Source: Pseudomonadota bacterium
GTDB lineage: Bacteria > Pseudomonadota > Alphaproteobacteria > Rhizobiales > Beijerinckiaceae
Length of the DNA stretch: 64,000 nt
Direction: 5' to 3'
Assembly (NCBI GenBank): GCA_023450615.1
Contig: JAEXGT010000073.1
Location: 10,217-74,216 of the forward strand
The translations under genes were made by a program, and so were the position numbers. This document shows positions 34,350 to 44,216 of this stretch, one piece after another. Numbering within the stretch: position 1 is the stretch's first letter; every line of letters begins with the position of its first letter. The notes below the pieces were generated by a model, which was given only the letters and a program-made list of their open reading frames with translations, made no database searches and had not been told where the DNA came from.

Positions 34350-35876
34350 TTAGACGATCAGGAAAGCGGCGGCGCTCAGGTCTATCTGTCCGACGACGGC
34401 GAACTTGACCTGCGGAGCAGCGCCTGTGCCGTCCGGATCGTAGTATAAAGCCCCTGCCCCCTTGTCGTAGATGATCCGGTCAGAGGCCGCATGCGCTTTC
34501 GCGCCGGTCCAGAACTGGTTGTCCCCGAGCTTCCCGGTGTGCCCGATGCCTTTGAAGACGGAGAGCTTCAGGCGCATCTGATCGGCCCAGGGGTTGAAGT
34601 CGGTGATGGTGTCCACATTGCCGCTGCCGAGGCGCGTGTCGAAGACGATGACGTCGTAGCCCTCTCCGCTGGACAGGGTGTCCCTCCCGAGACCGCCATT
34701 GAGCGTATCGTTGCCCGTATGGCCGTGAAGGATGTCGTTTCCGGCATCGCCCTGGAGCAGGTCGTTGTTCCAGTAGCCGTAGAGCACGTCATTGCCTGCC
34801 CCACCGAACAGGAAGCCGTCTTCCGAGCCGCCGTAGATCCTATCGTTGCCCGCCTCGCCATAAAGACGGTCGATGCCGTCGCCGCCGTAAAGCGCATCGT
34901 TTCCGGTGCCGCCATGGATGGTATCGTTTCCAAGGCCGCCATAGATGATGTCGTTGCCGCCCAAGCCCTTGAGAACATTGGCTGCATCGTTTCCGCTGAA
35001 GGTGTTCTTGCCATCATTGCCGGTGAGACGAACGCCCTTGCCGCCGGTCGCCATCAGGTTCTCGACGGCGCTGTTCTTGGTGAGCGTATAATTCATCGCG
35101 GTTCGCACCGTATCGGTGCCGCCACCGGCCTTCTCGATGATCACCGTGCGCGCGTCGTTGATCACGTAGGTGTCGTTTCCGCGCCCGCCTTCCAGCGTAT
35201 CCCGTCCGCCACCGCCAGCCAGGGTGTTCGCGCCGTCATTGCCGATGATGAGGTTGGCAAAGCTGTTCCCGGTGAGCGTGAGCTTCTTCGTGCCGCTCGC
35301 CGCCTGGAGAACCTCGATCTCCATCGCCGCGGGCAGCTTGTAGCTGACGCTGGCGATGACCGTGTCATACCCCGCGCGGTGATATTCGAAGATGCGATCC
35401 GATGCGCTGCCGACATAGTAGATGTCGTTTCCGGTGCCGCCAACCATGGTGTCGTTGCCCGCGCCGCCGTGGAGCGTATCGTCGCCAGCATATCCCTCGA
35501 GATAATCATTCTTGGACGAGCCGCGCAGATAATCCGCGCCCGCCATGACGATAGCCGCGGCCAGCGCGCCATTGCCGTGGAAAGCGGCAAGCTCGTTGCC
35601 ATACCAGAACCGGATCGTCGTGTCGGCGGCGCTGCCATAGGTGAGCCATGGCTTGTGCTCAGAACCGAAGGTGATGGCAGAGACCGAGCCCTGAGCGAGG
35701 CTCAAGCCGGACCCATAATAGGTGACGGGCACCCCGCCCTTTTTGGTTTTGACGCTGAAGGAAGCGATGTTCGGCGCGGTATCCTGCGTCAGCGAGATGC
35801 CCGTGGCCGGTGAAACGAACAAATCTTTAATGCGCAGGCCGGTGGGAAGATTTCCGAAGAACTGAATATAGGCCAT
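34350..35876 (-). CDS. RTX calcium-binding protein (hemolysin-type repeats)
   Basis: This 508-residue protein has an N-terminal beta-rich region of about 120 residues that I cannot assign, then three sets of RTX nonapeptides. They run from about residue 130 (GDDTLHGGAGNDTMVGGTGND), near 215-235 (GNDGANTLAGGGGRDTLEGGRGND) and densely from 285 to 410 (GNDIIYGGLGNDTIHGG onwards). The C-terminal 90 residues (VDTITDFNPWADQMRL and on) form the peptidase M10-type serralysin C-domain seen in T1SS substrates, ending in hydrophobic AAAFLIV. No protease HExxH motif is present. It lies directly upstream of the other RTX gene, with 188 bases between them. Confidence 0.82.
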   Translation of the reverse strand: MAYIQFFGNLPTGLRIKDLFVSPATGISLTQDTAPNIASFSVKTKKGGVPVTYYGSGLSLAQGSVSAITFGSEHKPWLTYGSAADTTIRFWYGNELAAFHGNGALAAAIVMAGADYLRGSSKNDYLEGYAGDDTLHGGAGNDTMVGGTGNDIYYVGSASDRIFEYHRAGYDTVIASVSYKLPAAMEIEVLQAASGTKKLTLTGNSFANLIIGNDGANTLAGGGGRDTLEGGRGNDTYVINDARTVIIEKAGGGTDTVRTAMNYTLTKNSAVENLMATGGKGVRLTGNDGKNTFSGNDAANVLKGLGGNDIIYGGLGNDTIHGGTGNDALYGGDGIDRLYGEAGNDRIYGGSEDGFLFGGAGNDVLYGYWNNDLLQGDAGNDILHGHTGNDTLNGGLGRDTLSSGEGYDVIVFDTRLGSGNVDTITDFNPWADQMRLKLSVFKGIGHTGKLGDNQFWTGAKAHAASDRIIYDKGAGALYYDPDGTGAAPQVKFAVVGQIDLSAAAFLIV

Positions 35877-36049
35877 GCCACTTTCTCGCCGTCAGGTCCG
35901 AACAATGGCCCTGGATATGCGACGATTCATAAGCGAGCCGCTGCATTCCGCAACGTCAATTCGAAACATTGAGCGACATGAGCAGCAGAAAGCGTGCTTT
36001 GGACGGGGTTTCCAGGCTACGGCCCTTCTAACCTGAGGCTTGAACGAAA

Positions 36050-36084
36050 GCGGCCGGCCAATCCTGATGGGAAAAGCCGGCCGC
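36050..36084 (-). terminator. Terminator candidate after lpdA
   Basis: GCGGCCGGC (36050-36058) pairs perfectly with GCCGGCCGC (36076-36084) around a 17-base loop, 29 bases beyond the lpdA stop. On the minus strand CTTTCGTTC follows. It probably ends the pyruvate dehydrogenase operon. Confidence 0.6.
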
Positions 36085-36112
36085 GGAATATTCAGACTGT
36101 CTAGACCTGGCT

Positions 36113-37552
36113 TCAGATATGGATCGCGCGTCCGTAAGCGTCCATGACGCTCTCGTGCATGGTCTCCGAGATCGTCGGGTGCGGGAAGACGGCGTGGATC
36201 AGCTCTTCTTCCGTGGTCTCCAGGTTCATGGCGATCACGAAGCCCTGGATCATCTCGGTGACTTCCGCGCCGACCATGTGGGCGCCGAGCAACTGGCCGG
36301 TCTTCTTGTCGAAGATCGTCTTCACCATGCCGTCCGGCTCGCCGAGGGCGATGGCCTTGCCGTTGCCGACGAAGGGGAAGCGGCCGACGCGGATGTCGTA
36401 GCCCTGCTCCTTCGCCTTGGCTTCGGTGAGACCGACCGAGGCGACCTGCGGGTTGCAATAGGTGCAGCCAGGGATCTTGGCCTTGTCCATGGCGTGCGTG
36501 TGCAAGCCCTTGATCGTCTCGACGCAGATCACGCCTTCTTGCTCGGCCTTGTGCGCCAGCATGGGCGCGCCGGCGACGTCGCCGATGGCGTAGACACCCG
36601 GCACGTTGGTTCGGCCGAGACCGTCGGTCACGACGACGCCACGCTCGATCTTCACGCCGATCTTTTCCAGACCGAGATTCTCGATATTGCCGACGACGCC
36701 GACAGCCGAAATCATCCGCTCCGCGGTGATCGTTTGCGTGCCGCCCTTGCCGTCATCGATGGTCGCGGTGACGGAATTCGCGCCCTTCTCGACCTTCGTC
36801 ACCTTCGCGCCGGTAAGGATCTTCATGCCCTGCTTCTCGAAGCGCTTGCGGGCAAGCGCCGCGATCTCGGCGTCCTCGACAGGCATGATCTGCGGCATCA
36901 CCTCGACCACGGTCACTTCCGCGCCCATGGTGCGGTAGAACGAGGCGAACTCGATGCCGATGGCGCCCGAGCCCATGACGAGCAGGGACTTTGGCATGGC
37001 AGGCGGAACCATAGCCTCGAAATACGTCCAGATCAGCTTGCCGTCCGGCTCGATGCCAGGCAGCGCGCGCGGACGCGCGCCGGTGGCGACGATGATGTGC
37101 TTGGCAGAGTAAGTGCCCGGCTCCAGCACGCCCTTCGGCGTCGGGTGCTGCGGCTGCATGGCGGGCTTCTTGGGAGCCGACACGACAACTTCGTCGGGCT
37201 TGGAGATGGTCGCCTCGCCCCAGATCACATCGACCTTGTTCTTCTTCAGCAGCATGCCCACGCCGCCGTTGAGGCGGCCCGACACGCCGCGTGAGCGCTG
37301 CACGATGGCGGCGGCGTCGAAGCCGATGCCCTGCGCAGACAGGCCGTAATCCTTGGCGTGTTCCATGTAGTGGTAGATTTCCGCCGAACGCAGCAGCGCC
37401 TTCGTGGGAATGCAGCCCCAGTTCAGGCAGATACCGCCCAGGTGCTCGCGCTCCACCACGGCGGTCTTGAACCCGAGCTGCGCTGCACGGATCGCGGCCA
37501 CATAGCCGCCCGGACCGCCGCCGATGACGATGATGTCGTATTGGTTTGCCAT
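36113..37552 (-). CDS. lpdA: Dihydrolipoyl dehydrogenase (E3)
   Basis: This flavoenzyme reoxidises dihydrolipoyl groups of the pyruvate dehydrogenase complex. The FAD motif GGGPGGYVAAIRAAQLG is at residues 11-27, the redox disulfide is CLNWGC in GGICLNWGCIPTKAL, the NAD motif is MGSGAIGIEFASFY, and the C-terminal HPTISE carries the catalytic His-Glu pair at the dimer interface. The 479-residue start at 37552 follows the tautomerase gene by five bases. Confidence 0.97.
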   Translation of the reverse strand: MANQYDIIVIGGGPGGYVAAIRAAQLGFKTAVVEREHLGGICLNWGCIPTKALLRSAEIYHYMEHAKDYGLSAQGIGFDAAAIVQRSRGVSGRLNGGVGMLLKKNKVDVIWGEATISKPDEVVVSAPKKPAMQPQHPTPKGVLEPGTYSAKHIIVATGARPRALPGIEPDGKLIWTYFEAMVPPAMPKSLLVMGSGAIGIEFASFYRTMGAEVTVVEVMPQIMPVEDAEIAALARKRFEKQGMKILTGAKVTKVEKGANSVTATIDDGKGGTQTITAERMISAVGVVGNIENLGLEKIGVKIERGVVVTDGLGRTNVPGVYAIGDVAGAPMLAHKAEQEGVICVETIKGLHTHAMDKAKIPGCTYCNPQVASVGLTEAKAKEQGYDIRVGRFPFVGNGKAIALGEPDGMVKTIFDKKTGQLLGAHMVGAEVTEMIQGFVIAMNLETTEEELIHAVFPHPTISETMHESVMDAYGRAIHI

Positions 37553-37557
37553 GCTTC

Positions 37558-37947
37558 TCAAGTCTCCTGCGCGTATTGCGCGATTCCATGACCGAAGGAC
37601 CAGTTTTCCTTCTCGACTTCGATCAGGTTGATAAAAACATCCTCGGAGCGAAGGCCGGGCGCCGTGCCCAGCTTTTCAACGATCCGCTTGAAGAGCGCCT
37701 TCTTCTGATCGACTGTCCGCGTATTGCTGACGGTGATCTGGATGATGACGAGATCGTCGCTGCGCCTGATGCCCAGATAGTTCGCGCCATAGAAGAAGTT
37801 GTCTTCCTCATGTTCGCTGATGGTGACGAAAAGATCGTCCTCAGGCACGTTGAAGGTCTCGCGCAGCGCGAGATACACGCCATCCGCCAACGCCTTGCGA
37901 TAAGCGGATGCCTTGCCCTTTCGAAGCGAAATGCGGATGAGCGGCAT
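37558..37947 (-). CDS. Tautomerase-superfamily protein
   Basis: The 129-residue protein begins Met-Pro (MPLIRISLRKG), and after Met removal Pro-1 would be the catalytic base of the 4-OT/MSAD superfamily. The beta-alpha-beta layout with SEHEEDNFFYGANYLGI in the middle and GLRSEDVFINLIEVEKENWSFG near the end matches the larger tautomerases. The natural substrate is not evident. It sits within the pdh operon, between pdhC and lpdA, which is an accessory arrangement. Confidence 0.82.
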   Translation of the reverse strand: MPLIRISLRKGKASAYRKALADGVYLALRETFNVPEDDLFVTISEHEEDNFFYGANYLGIRRSDDLVIIQITVSNTRTVDQKKALFKRIVEKLGTAPGLRSEDVFINLIEVEKENWSFGHGIAQYAQET

Positions 37948-37973
37948 GAAGCCTCCCTATCGGCCAACAGTGA

Positions 37974-37996
37974 ATGGCCGGGACGAGCCCGGCCAT
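37974..37996 (-). repeat. Palindromic hairpin ATGGCCGGG-N5-CCCGGCCAT, copy A
   Basis: A perfect 9-bp stem (37974-37982 with 37988-37996) with a five-base loop stands between pdhC and the tautomerase gene. The same stem recurs at 46981-47003. I recall similar intergenic hairpins as widespread in related Hyphomicrobiales genomes. It may attenuate transcription or stabilise mRNA. Confidence 0.7.
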
Positions 37997-38004
37997 CATG
38001 GTGA

Positions 38005-39417
38005 TTACACCAGCATTCCCATCGGGTTCTCGATGAGCTGCTTGAACGCCGCGAGCAGTTCCGCGCCAAGCGCGCCGTCGACCACGCGGTGATCGCAGGA
38101 GAGCGTCACGGTCATGGCCTGCACGACGGCGGGAGCGCCGTTCTTCACCACCACGCGCTGCTCACCCGCGCCCACGGCCAGGATCGTGCCGTGCGGCGGG
38201 TTGATGACGGCCTGGAAGTCCTTGATGCCGTACATGCCGAGGTTCGACACGGCGGTGGAGCCGCCGGTGTACTCTTCCGGCTTGAGGCGCCGGTTGCGGG
38301 CACGGCCCGCCATGTCCTTCACCTCGGCCGAGATGGCGGTGATGGTCTTCTGTTCAGCCTTGCGCACGACCGGCGTGAACAGGCCGCCCTCGATGGCAAC
38401 CGCCACGCCCACATCCGAATGCTTCATCTTCAGGATGCGGTCTTCCGCCCACACGGCGTTGGCGTTCGGCACGCGCTGGAGTGCTACTGCAAGCGCCTTG
38501 ATCACGAAGTCGTTGACCGAGAGCTTGTAGGCGGGCTTGCCGTCCTTGTCCTTGCCTGCGGCTGCATTGACCTGCTCGCGCAGGGCCATGAGCGCATCGA
38601 GTTCGCAATCGAGCGACAGGTAGAAATGCGGAACGGTCTGCTTCGACTCCACGAGGCGCTTGGCGATGGTCTTGCGCATGCCGTCGAGGGGCATTTCCTC
38701 GTAGGTGCCGGCTTCGAACATGGCCTTGACCTGATCGGCACCCATGCTCGGAGCAAGCTGCGGCGCGGCCGGCTTTGCGGCAGGAGCCTGAGCGGCTGCC
38801 GAAGCTGCGGCAGGCTTCGCACCACCCTGGAGGGCTGCGCGAACGTCCTTCTCCACGACGCGGCCATGCGGGCCGGAGCCCTGCACGGAAGAGATGTCGA
38901 TACCGGCTTCCTTCGCGATGCGCTTGGCGAGCGGCGAGGCGAACACGCGGTTGCCGGAGGCCTGCTGCCCTGCTCCATTCGGCTTCGCGCCCTGCGCGGG
39001 GCCTGCCGGAGCCTGATCGACGCGGGCGTAGGACATATGCGCATTGGCATCGCCCTGGACCGTATTGGCCTGCGGTTGGGGCGCGGCTGCGGGAGCAGCC
39101 GGAGCGGGAGCCGCCTCGGCCTTCGGCGCGGGCGCGCCGCCAGCGGCGGGAGCCGTGACGCTCTTCGGATCCTCGCCCTCACCGGCGATCAGCGCGATCA
39201 CCTGATTGACGGGCACGTCCGCCGTGCCCTCGGGCACGACGATCTTGGCGAGGACGCCTTCATCGACGGCCTCCACTTCCATGGTGGCCTTATCGGTTTC
39301 GATCTCGGCGATCACGTCGCCGGATTTCACCGTGTCGCCTTCCTTCTTCAGCCACTTGGCAAGGTTTCCCTTTTCCATCGTGGGAGAAAGTGCGGGCATC
39401 AGGATATTGATGGGCAT
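38005..39417 (-). CDS. pdhC: Pyruvate dehydrogenase E2, dihydrolipoamide acetyltransferase
   Basis: E2 forms the core of the complex and passes acetyl groups to CoA. The lipoyl domain (1-80) has the lipoylated Lys in ETDKATMEV. An Ala/Pro-rich linker follows, then the E1/E3-binding domain (VFASPLAKRIAKEAGIDISSVQGSGPHGRVVEKDV). The catalytic domain has the active-site HRVVDGA near the C-terminus (SCDHRVVDGALGAELL). There is one lipoyl domain and 470 residues, as in other alphaproteobacteria. Confidence 0.97.
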   Translation of the reverse strand: MPINILMPALSPTMEKGNLAKWLKKEGDTVKSGDVIAEIETDKATMEVEAVDEGVLAKIVVPEGTADVPVNQVIALIAGEGEDPKSVTAPAAGGAPAPKAEAAPAPAAPAAAPQPQANTVQGDANAHMSYARVDQAPAGPAQGAKPNGAGQQASGNRVFASPLAKRIAKEAGIDISSVQGSGPHGRVVEKDVRAALQGGAKPAAASAAAQAPAAKPAAPQLAPSMGADQVKAMFEAGTYEEMPLDGMRKTIAKRLVESKQTVPHFYLSLDCELDALMALREQVNAAAGKDKDGKPAYKLSVNDFVIKALAVALQRVPNANAVWAEDRILKMKHSDVGVAVAIEGGLFTPVVRKAEQKTITAISAEVKDMAGRARNRRLKPEEYTGGSTAVSNLGMYGIKDFQAVINPPHGTILAVGAGEQRVVVKNGAPAVVQAMTVTLSCDHRVVDGALGAELLAAFKQLIENPMGMLV

Positions 39418-39440
39418 GGCGTTATGGATCCTGATCTGAA

Positions 39441-39734
39441 TTAGTTGATGGCTTGCGAGCCGGGATCGCTCGGATTGTCCAGCTCGGCTTGAATGCCTGA
39501 AACGATCTCCGCCATGGCCTCCTCCTCCGAGAGGTCGGTTTCCATGGCATAGACGCGCGCGGCGTGACGGGCGAGATCCACCAGGAGCACGCCCCAGGTG
39601 AACGGATCGTCGAAGGCGCGGCGAAGCGCGATGCTCACCGCCCCATCGACCACCGAAGCCCTCAGGATCTCGATGCCGCCCTTATCAAGCGCATCAGGAG
39701 GGACGTTGAGAGCTTCGAATTTCCGCTCTGTCAT
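39441..39734 (-). CDS. DUF5076-type small protein
   Basis: The 97-residue protein (MTERKFEALNVPPDALDKGGIEILRASVVDG) has no signal or membrane segment and contains an alpha/beta pattern with an acidic tail. I recognise the LNVPP..A...GG.E.LRA pattern as that of DUF5076 proteins, of unknown function, often encoded near pdh genes in Hyphomicrobiales. Here it starts four bases after pdhB and ends 23 bases before pdhC, so its level should follow the complex. Confidence 0.75.
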   Translation of the reverse strand: MTERKFEALNVPPDALDKGGIEILRASVVDGAVSIALRRAFDDPFTWGVLLVDLARHAARVYAMETDLSEEEAMAEIVSGIQAELDNPSDPGSQAIN

Positions 39735-39738
39735 GATC

Positions 39739-41184
39739 TCACCTGTAGCAGACGGCCTTCGCCGCCTGCACGACCTCGGCCACTGACGGGAGCGCCAGCT
39801 TTTCGAGGTTCGCCGCATACGGCATCGGCACGTCCTTGCCGGTCACGCGGATCACGGGCGCGTCGAGATAGTCGAACGCGTTCTCCATGATGCGCATGGC
39901 GATCTCGGCACCCACGCCCGATTGCGGATAGCCTTCTTCCACAGTGACGCAGCGGCCTGTTTTCATGACCGAAGCGACAATGGTTTCGGTATCCATCGGA
40001 CGGATCGTGCGCAGGTCGATCACCTCGGCGGAGATGCCTTCCTTCTCGAGCTCCTGAGCGGCCTTGAGCGCATAGGTCATGCCGATGGAGAACGAGACGA
40101 TGGTGACGTCCGTGCCCTCGCGGTGAATGCGCGCCTTGCCGATCGGAACCGTGAAGTCATCGAGCTTCGGCACCGGGAACGACTGACCGTAGAGGATCTC
40201 GTTCTCGAGGAAGATCACCGGGTTCGGATCGCGGATGGCGCTCTTGAGCAGTCCCTTCGCGTCGGACGCCGTGTAGGGCGAGACAACCTTGAGACCCGGG
40301 ATCTGCGAGTACCAAGCCGAGAAATCCTGGCTGTGCTGGGCCGCCACGCGGGCCGCTGCGCCGTTGGGGCCGCGGAACACGATGGGGGCGCCGAGCTGGC
40401 CGCCGGACATGTAGAGCGTCTTGGCGGCGGAGTTGATGATCTGGTCGATCGCCTGCATGGCGAAGTTGAAGGTCATGAACTCGACGATGGGACGCAGGCC
40501 GGTGAAGGCAGCGCCCACGCCGACGCCGGCAAAGCCGTGCTCGGTGATCGGCGTATCGATCACGCGCTTGGCGCCGAATTCCTGGAGCAGGCCCTGGGTG
40601 ACCTTGTAGGCACCCTGGTACTCGGCCACTTCCTCGCCCATGACGAAGACCGAGCCGTCCTTGCGCATTTCTTCGGCCATGGCGTCACGAAGAGCTTCGC
40701 GGACCGTCATGTTGACCAGTTCCGTGCCTTCCGGAATTTCGGCCATGGCGTTGTAGGCGGTGCGGTTGGTGATCACCGACGGAGCGGCAGGCTCAGCCAC
40801 GGGCGATGCATCGGTGCCGGGGATCGCTTCCGGAGAAGGCTTGTTCGCCATTCCCTCGCGCTCCATGTCGGGCGTGGGAGCAGGCTGTGCTTCCGCCTTC
40901 GGAGCCGGTGCCGAGGAGGCCGCTGCAGCCGACACGTCCTCACCCTCGCCTGCGAGGATGGCGATGGGGGTGTTCACGGCCACATTGTCCGTGCCATCGG
41001 AAACCAGGATCTTGGCCAGGACGCCCTCGTCGATTGCCTCGACCTCCATGGTCGCCTTGTCGGTCTCGATTTCGGCCAGCACGTCGCCGGGCTTGACCTT
41101 GTCGCCTTCTTTTTTCAGCCACTTGGCCAGTTTGCCCTGCTCCATGGTGGGAGAAAGGGCGGGCATGAGAATATCGGTCGCCAT
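39739..41184 (-). CDS. pdhB: Pyruvate dehydrogenase E1 component, beta subunit (with lipoyl domain)
   Basis: E1 beta pairs with PdhA to decarboxylate pyruvate. The N-terminal 80 residues are a lipoyl domain (ETDKATMEVEAIDEGVLAK) almost identical to that of E2. After an Ala/Pro linker, the transketolase-like beta chain begins near residue 150 (MTVREALRDAMAEEMRKDGSVFVMGEEV), with ITEHGFAGVGVGAAF and the C-terminal TEEGYPQSGVGAEI-type segment. The fused lipoyl domain is characteristic of alphaproteobacterial PdhB. Confidence 0.97.
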   Translation of the reverse strand: MATDILMPALSPTMEQGKLAKWLKKEGDKVKPGDVLAEIETDKATMEVEAIDEGVLAKILVSDGTDNVAVNTPIAILAGEGEDVSAAAASSAPAPKAEAQPAPTPDMEREGMANKPSPEAIPGTDASPVAEPAAPSVITNRTAYNAMAEIPEGTELVNMTVREALRDAMAEEMRKDGSVFVMGEEVAEYQGAYKVTQGLLQEFGAKRVIDTPITEHGFAGVGVGAAFTGLRPIVEFMTFNFAMQAIDQIINSAAKTLYMSGGQLGAPIVFRGPNGAAARVAAQHSQDFSAWYSQIPGLKVVSPYTASDAKGLLKSAIRDPNPVIFLENEILYGQSFPVPKLDDFTVPIGKARIHREGTDVTIVSFSIGMTYALKAAQELEKEGISAEVIDLRTIRPMDTETIVASVMKTGRCVTVEEGYPQSGVGAEIAMRIMENAFDYLDAPVIRVTGKDVPMPYAANLEKLALPSVAEVVQAAKAVCYR

Positions 41185-41245
41185 GAAAGACTCGTTTTGA
41201 TTGTCGCTGCGGCGAGATGAAGGGAGCGGCGCGAAGAAGCGCCGC

Positions 41246-42307
41246 TTAAAGCAGAATATCCGTGTAGAGCTCGGACGGATCGGGCTCCGGATCGTGCGTG
41301 GCGAACTCGGCCGCCTCGTTGACGATCTCGCGCACCTTGCTGTCGATGGCCTTCAGCTCGTCTTCCGACAGCTTCCAGCTCTCCAGCAGACGGCGGCGCA
41401 CCTGCTCGATGGGATCGAACTCTTCGCGCATGCGGGTCACTTCGTCCTTCGTGCGGTACTTCGCAGGATCGGACATGGAGTGGCCGCGATAGCGGTAGGT
41501 CTGCATCTCGAGAATGTAGGGGCCCTTCCCGGAGCGGGCATGCTCGATGGCGCGCTGTCCGGCGGCGTAGACCGCGCGGACATCCATGCCGTCCACCTGC
41601 TCGCCCGGGATGCCGAACGACACGCCGCGCTTCGAGAAGTCGGTCTGCGCAGAGGCGCGGGTCACCGCCGTGCCCATGGCGTAGCGGTTGTTCTCGATCA
41701 CGTAGACGACGGGCAGCTTCCAGAGCTGCGCCATGTTGAAGCTCTCGTAGACCTGGCCCTGGTTGGCCGCGCCGTCGCCGAAATAGGTGAGGCAGACATT
41801 GCCGTTCTCGCGATAATGGTTCGCGAAGGCGATGCCGGTGCCGAGCGACACCTGCGCGCCGACGATGCCGTGGCCGCCATAGAAATGCTTCTCTTTCGAG
41901 AACATGTGCATGGAGCCGCCCTTGCCTTTCGACAGGCCGCCGCGGCGTCCCGTCAATTCGGCCATGACGCCCTTCGCATCCATGCCGCAGGCCAGCATAT
42001 GGCCGTGATCCCGGTAGCCGGTGATCACCTGATCGCCCTCTTTCGTCGCCATCTGCATGCCGACGACCACGGCCTCCTGGCCGATATAGAGGTGACAGAA
42101 ACCGCCGATGAGGCCCATGCCGTACATCTGGCCGGACTTCTCTTCGAAGCGGCGGATCAGCAGCATCTCGTTATAGGCTGCGAGATCCTGGTCCTTATCG
42201 AATTGTGGGGTATTGGGAGCGGCTCCGCGCACAGAGCCTTTGCTGGAAGTGGACTTGTTAGCCGCGCCAGTACCGGCACGACCCGCCTTGCGGGCAGCAA
42301 CAGCCAT
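41246..42307 (-). CDS. pdhA: Pyruvate dehydrogenase E1 component, alpha subunit
   Basis: The ThDP-binding motif GDG..NN is present (YFGDGAANQGQVYESFNMAQLW to VIENN). MFSKEKHFYGGHGIVGAQ and the phosphorylation-loop-like RYRGHSMSDPAKYRTKDEV match the family. I start at 42307 (MAVAARKAG), giving 353 residues with a basic, low-complexity first 35 residues. The frame further upstream is not conserved-looking. It is first in the pdh operon, with a palindrome at 42437-42455 in its upstream region. Confidence 0.96.
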   Translation of the reverse strand: MAVAARKAGRAGTGAANKSTSSKGSVRGAAPNTPQFDKDQDLAAYNEMLLIRRFEEKSGQMYGMGLIGGFCHLYIGQEAVVVGMQMATKEGDQVITGYRDHGHMLACGMDAKGVMAELTGRRGGLSKGKGGSMHMFSKEKHFYGGHGIVGAQVSLGTGIAFANHYRENGNVCLTYFGDGAANQGQVYESFNMAQLWKLPVVYVIENNRYAMGTAVTRASAQTDFSKRGVSFGIPGEQVDGMDVRAVYAAGQRAIEHARSGKGPYILEMQTYRYRGHSMSDPAKYRTKDEVTRMREEFDPIEQVRRRLLESWKLSEDELKAIDSKVREIVNEAAEFATHDPEPDPSELYTDILL

Positions 42308-42436
42308 CGGTTCCTCCGAAGGGTTTCCTCGACGAAAGTTGTAGCGCAGTCGGAATCGGAAATCGAGAGGCCCGAACGACCTTTTGCGCTGCACAATGAA
42401 TCGCGCAACGCTTTGAATTTATATAGAAAATTTGAG

Positions 42437-42455
42437 TTAACAGAAATTCAGTTAA
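42437..42455. promoter_or_regulatory. 19-bp palindrome upstream of pdhA, operator candidate
   Basis: The minus strand reads TTAACTGAATTTCTGTTAA, a near-perfect palindrome with TTAAC/GTTAA outer arms, one T:T mismatch and GAA/TTC inner arms. It lies about 130 bases before the pdhA start in an AT-rich pocket (42410-42480), next to TATATAAAT on the minus strand, a possible -10. This suggests a dimeric regulator site at the pdh promoter. The regulator is unknown. Confidence 0.45.
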
Positions 42456-42478
42456 TTAGTTCTTTCGGGCTATTTTGG

Positions 42479-42793
42479 TTAAGGGCCTGTGATAATCACC
42501 AGATCGTTCTTGTGAACTCGACCCAGCATGACGCGCGCTCTCTCCTCAAGGAGATCGCGGTCGATCTGGTCACTCCTTAGCAACGCAATGCGGCGCTCCC
42601 AGTTCGTTCGTTCCGCCTTGAGATCGTCCAGTTCCTTGCTCAGCCGCGCGACCTCCGCCTCATATTTCTGCTGAGCCTCGATGCCGCGCGCACCGCTATG
42701 GGCATGGTGTACGAAGTAAGCCGCGACCGCCGCCGAAATGCTGTAGAGCACCAGCGGTATCAGGAATCGTCTCAATCGCCTGCGGATCACCAT
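42479..42793 (-). CDS. FtsB/DivIC-family septum formation initiator
   Basis: The 104-residue protein has a short cytoplasmic basic N-terminus (MVIRRRLRRFL), one transmembrane segment (residues 12-28, IPLVLYSISAAVAAYFV) and a coiled coil (about 38-75, GIEAQQKYEAEVARLSKELDDLKAERTNW). This is the FtsB/DivIC plan, a divisome bridge to FtsL and FtsQ. It lies between eno and pdhA, its usual place in this order. Confidence 0.9.
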   Translation of the reverse strand: MVIRRRLRRFLIPLVLYSISAAVAAYFVHHAHSGARGIEAQQKYEAEVARLSKELDDLKAERTNWERRIALLRSDQIDRDLLEERARVMLGRVHKNDLVIITGP

Positions 42794-42878
42794 AGGGGAA
42801 GTTTGTACCCGAGCATGGTTAAGGAGGCGTTTAGAAAGAATTCCCTTTTCATTCGGGGAGCAGCCGCAAGCTGAAATG

Positions 42879-42906
42879 AAAAGGGCCGCCTTTCGGCAGC
42901 CCTTCT
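42879..42906 (-). terminator. Rho-independent terminator after eno
   Basis: On the minus strand, AAGGGCTGCCGAAAGGCGGCCCTT forms a stem with a short GAAA loop and one mismatch, followed by TTCATTTC. It begins about 27 bases after the eno stop. Confidence 0.75.
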
Positions 42907-42932
42907 TAACCGAATAACAGTTATTCTGTATC

Positions 42933-44216
<1,284 letters not shown>

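Noticed and set aside
34800..35500. Tandem DNA periodicity that might be taken for a repeat array or CRISPR
   Set aside because: The 27-base periodicity encodes RTX nonapeptides. There are no conserved repeats with unique spacers and no cas genes.
34491..35813. Plus-strand open frame antisense to the second RTX gene
   Set aside because: It mirrors the RTX nonapeptide repeats. The translation is Val/Ala/Asp-rich without any motif.
36119..37294. Long open frame antisense to lpdA, and similar frames over pdhB and pdhC
   Set aside because: These are by-products of third-position GC in the genuine dehydrogenase genes.
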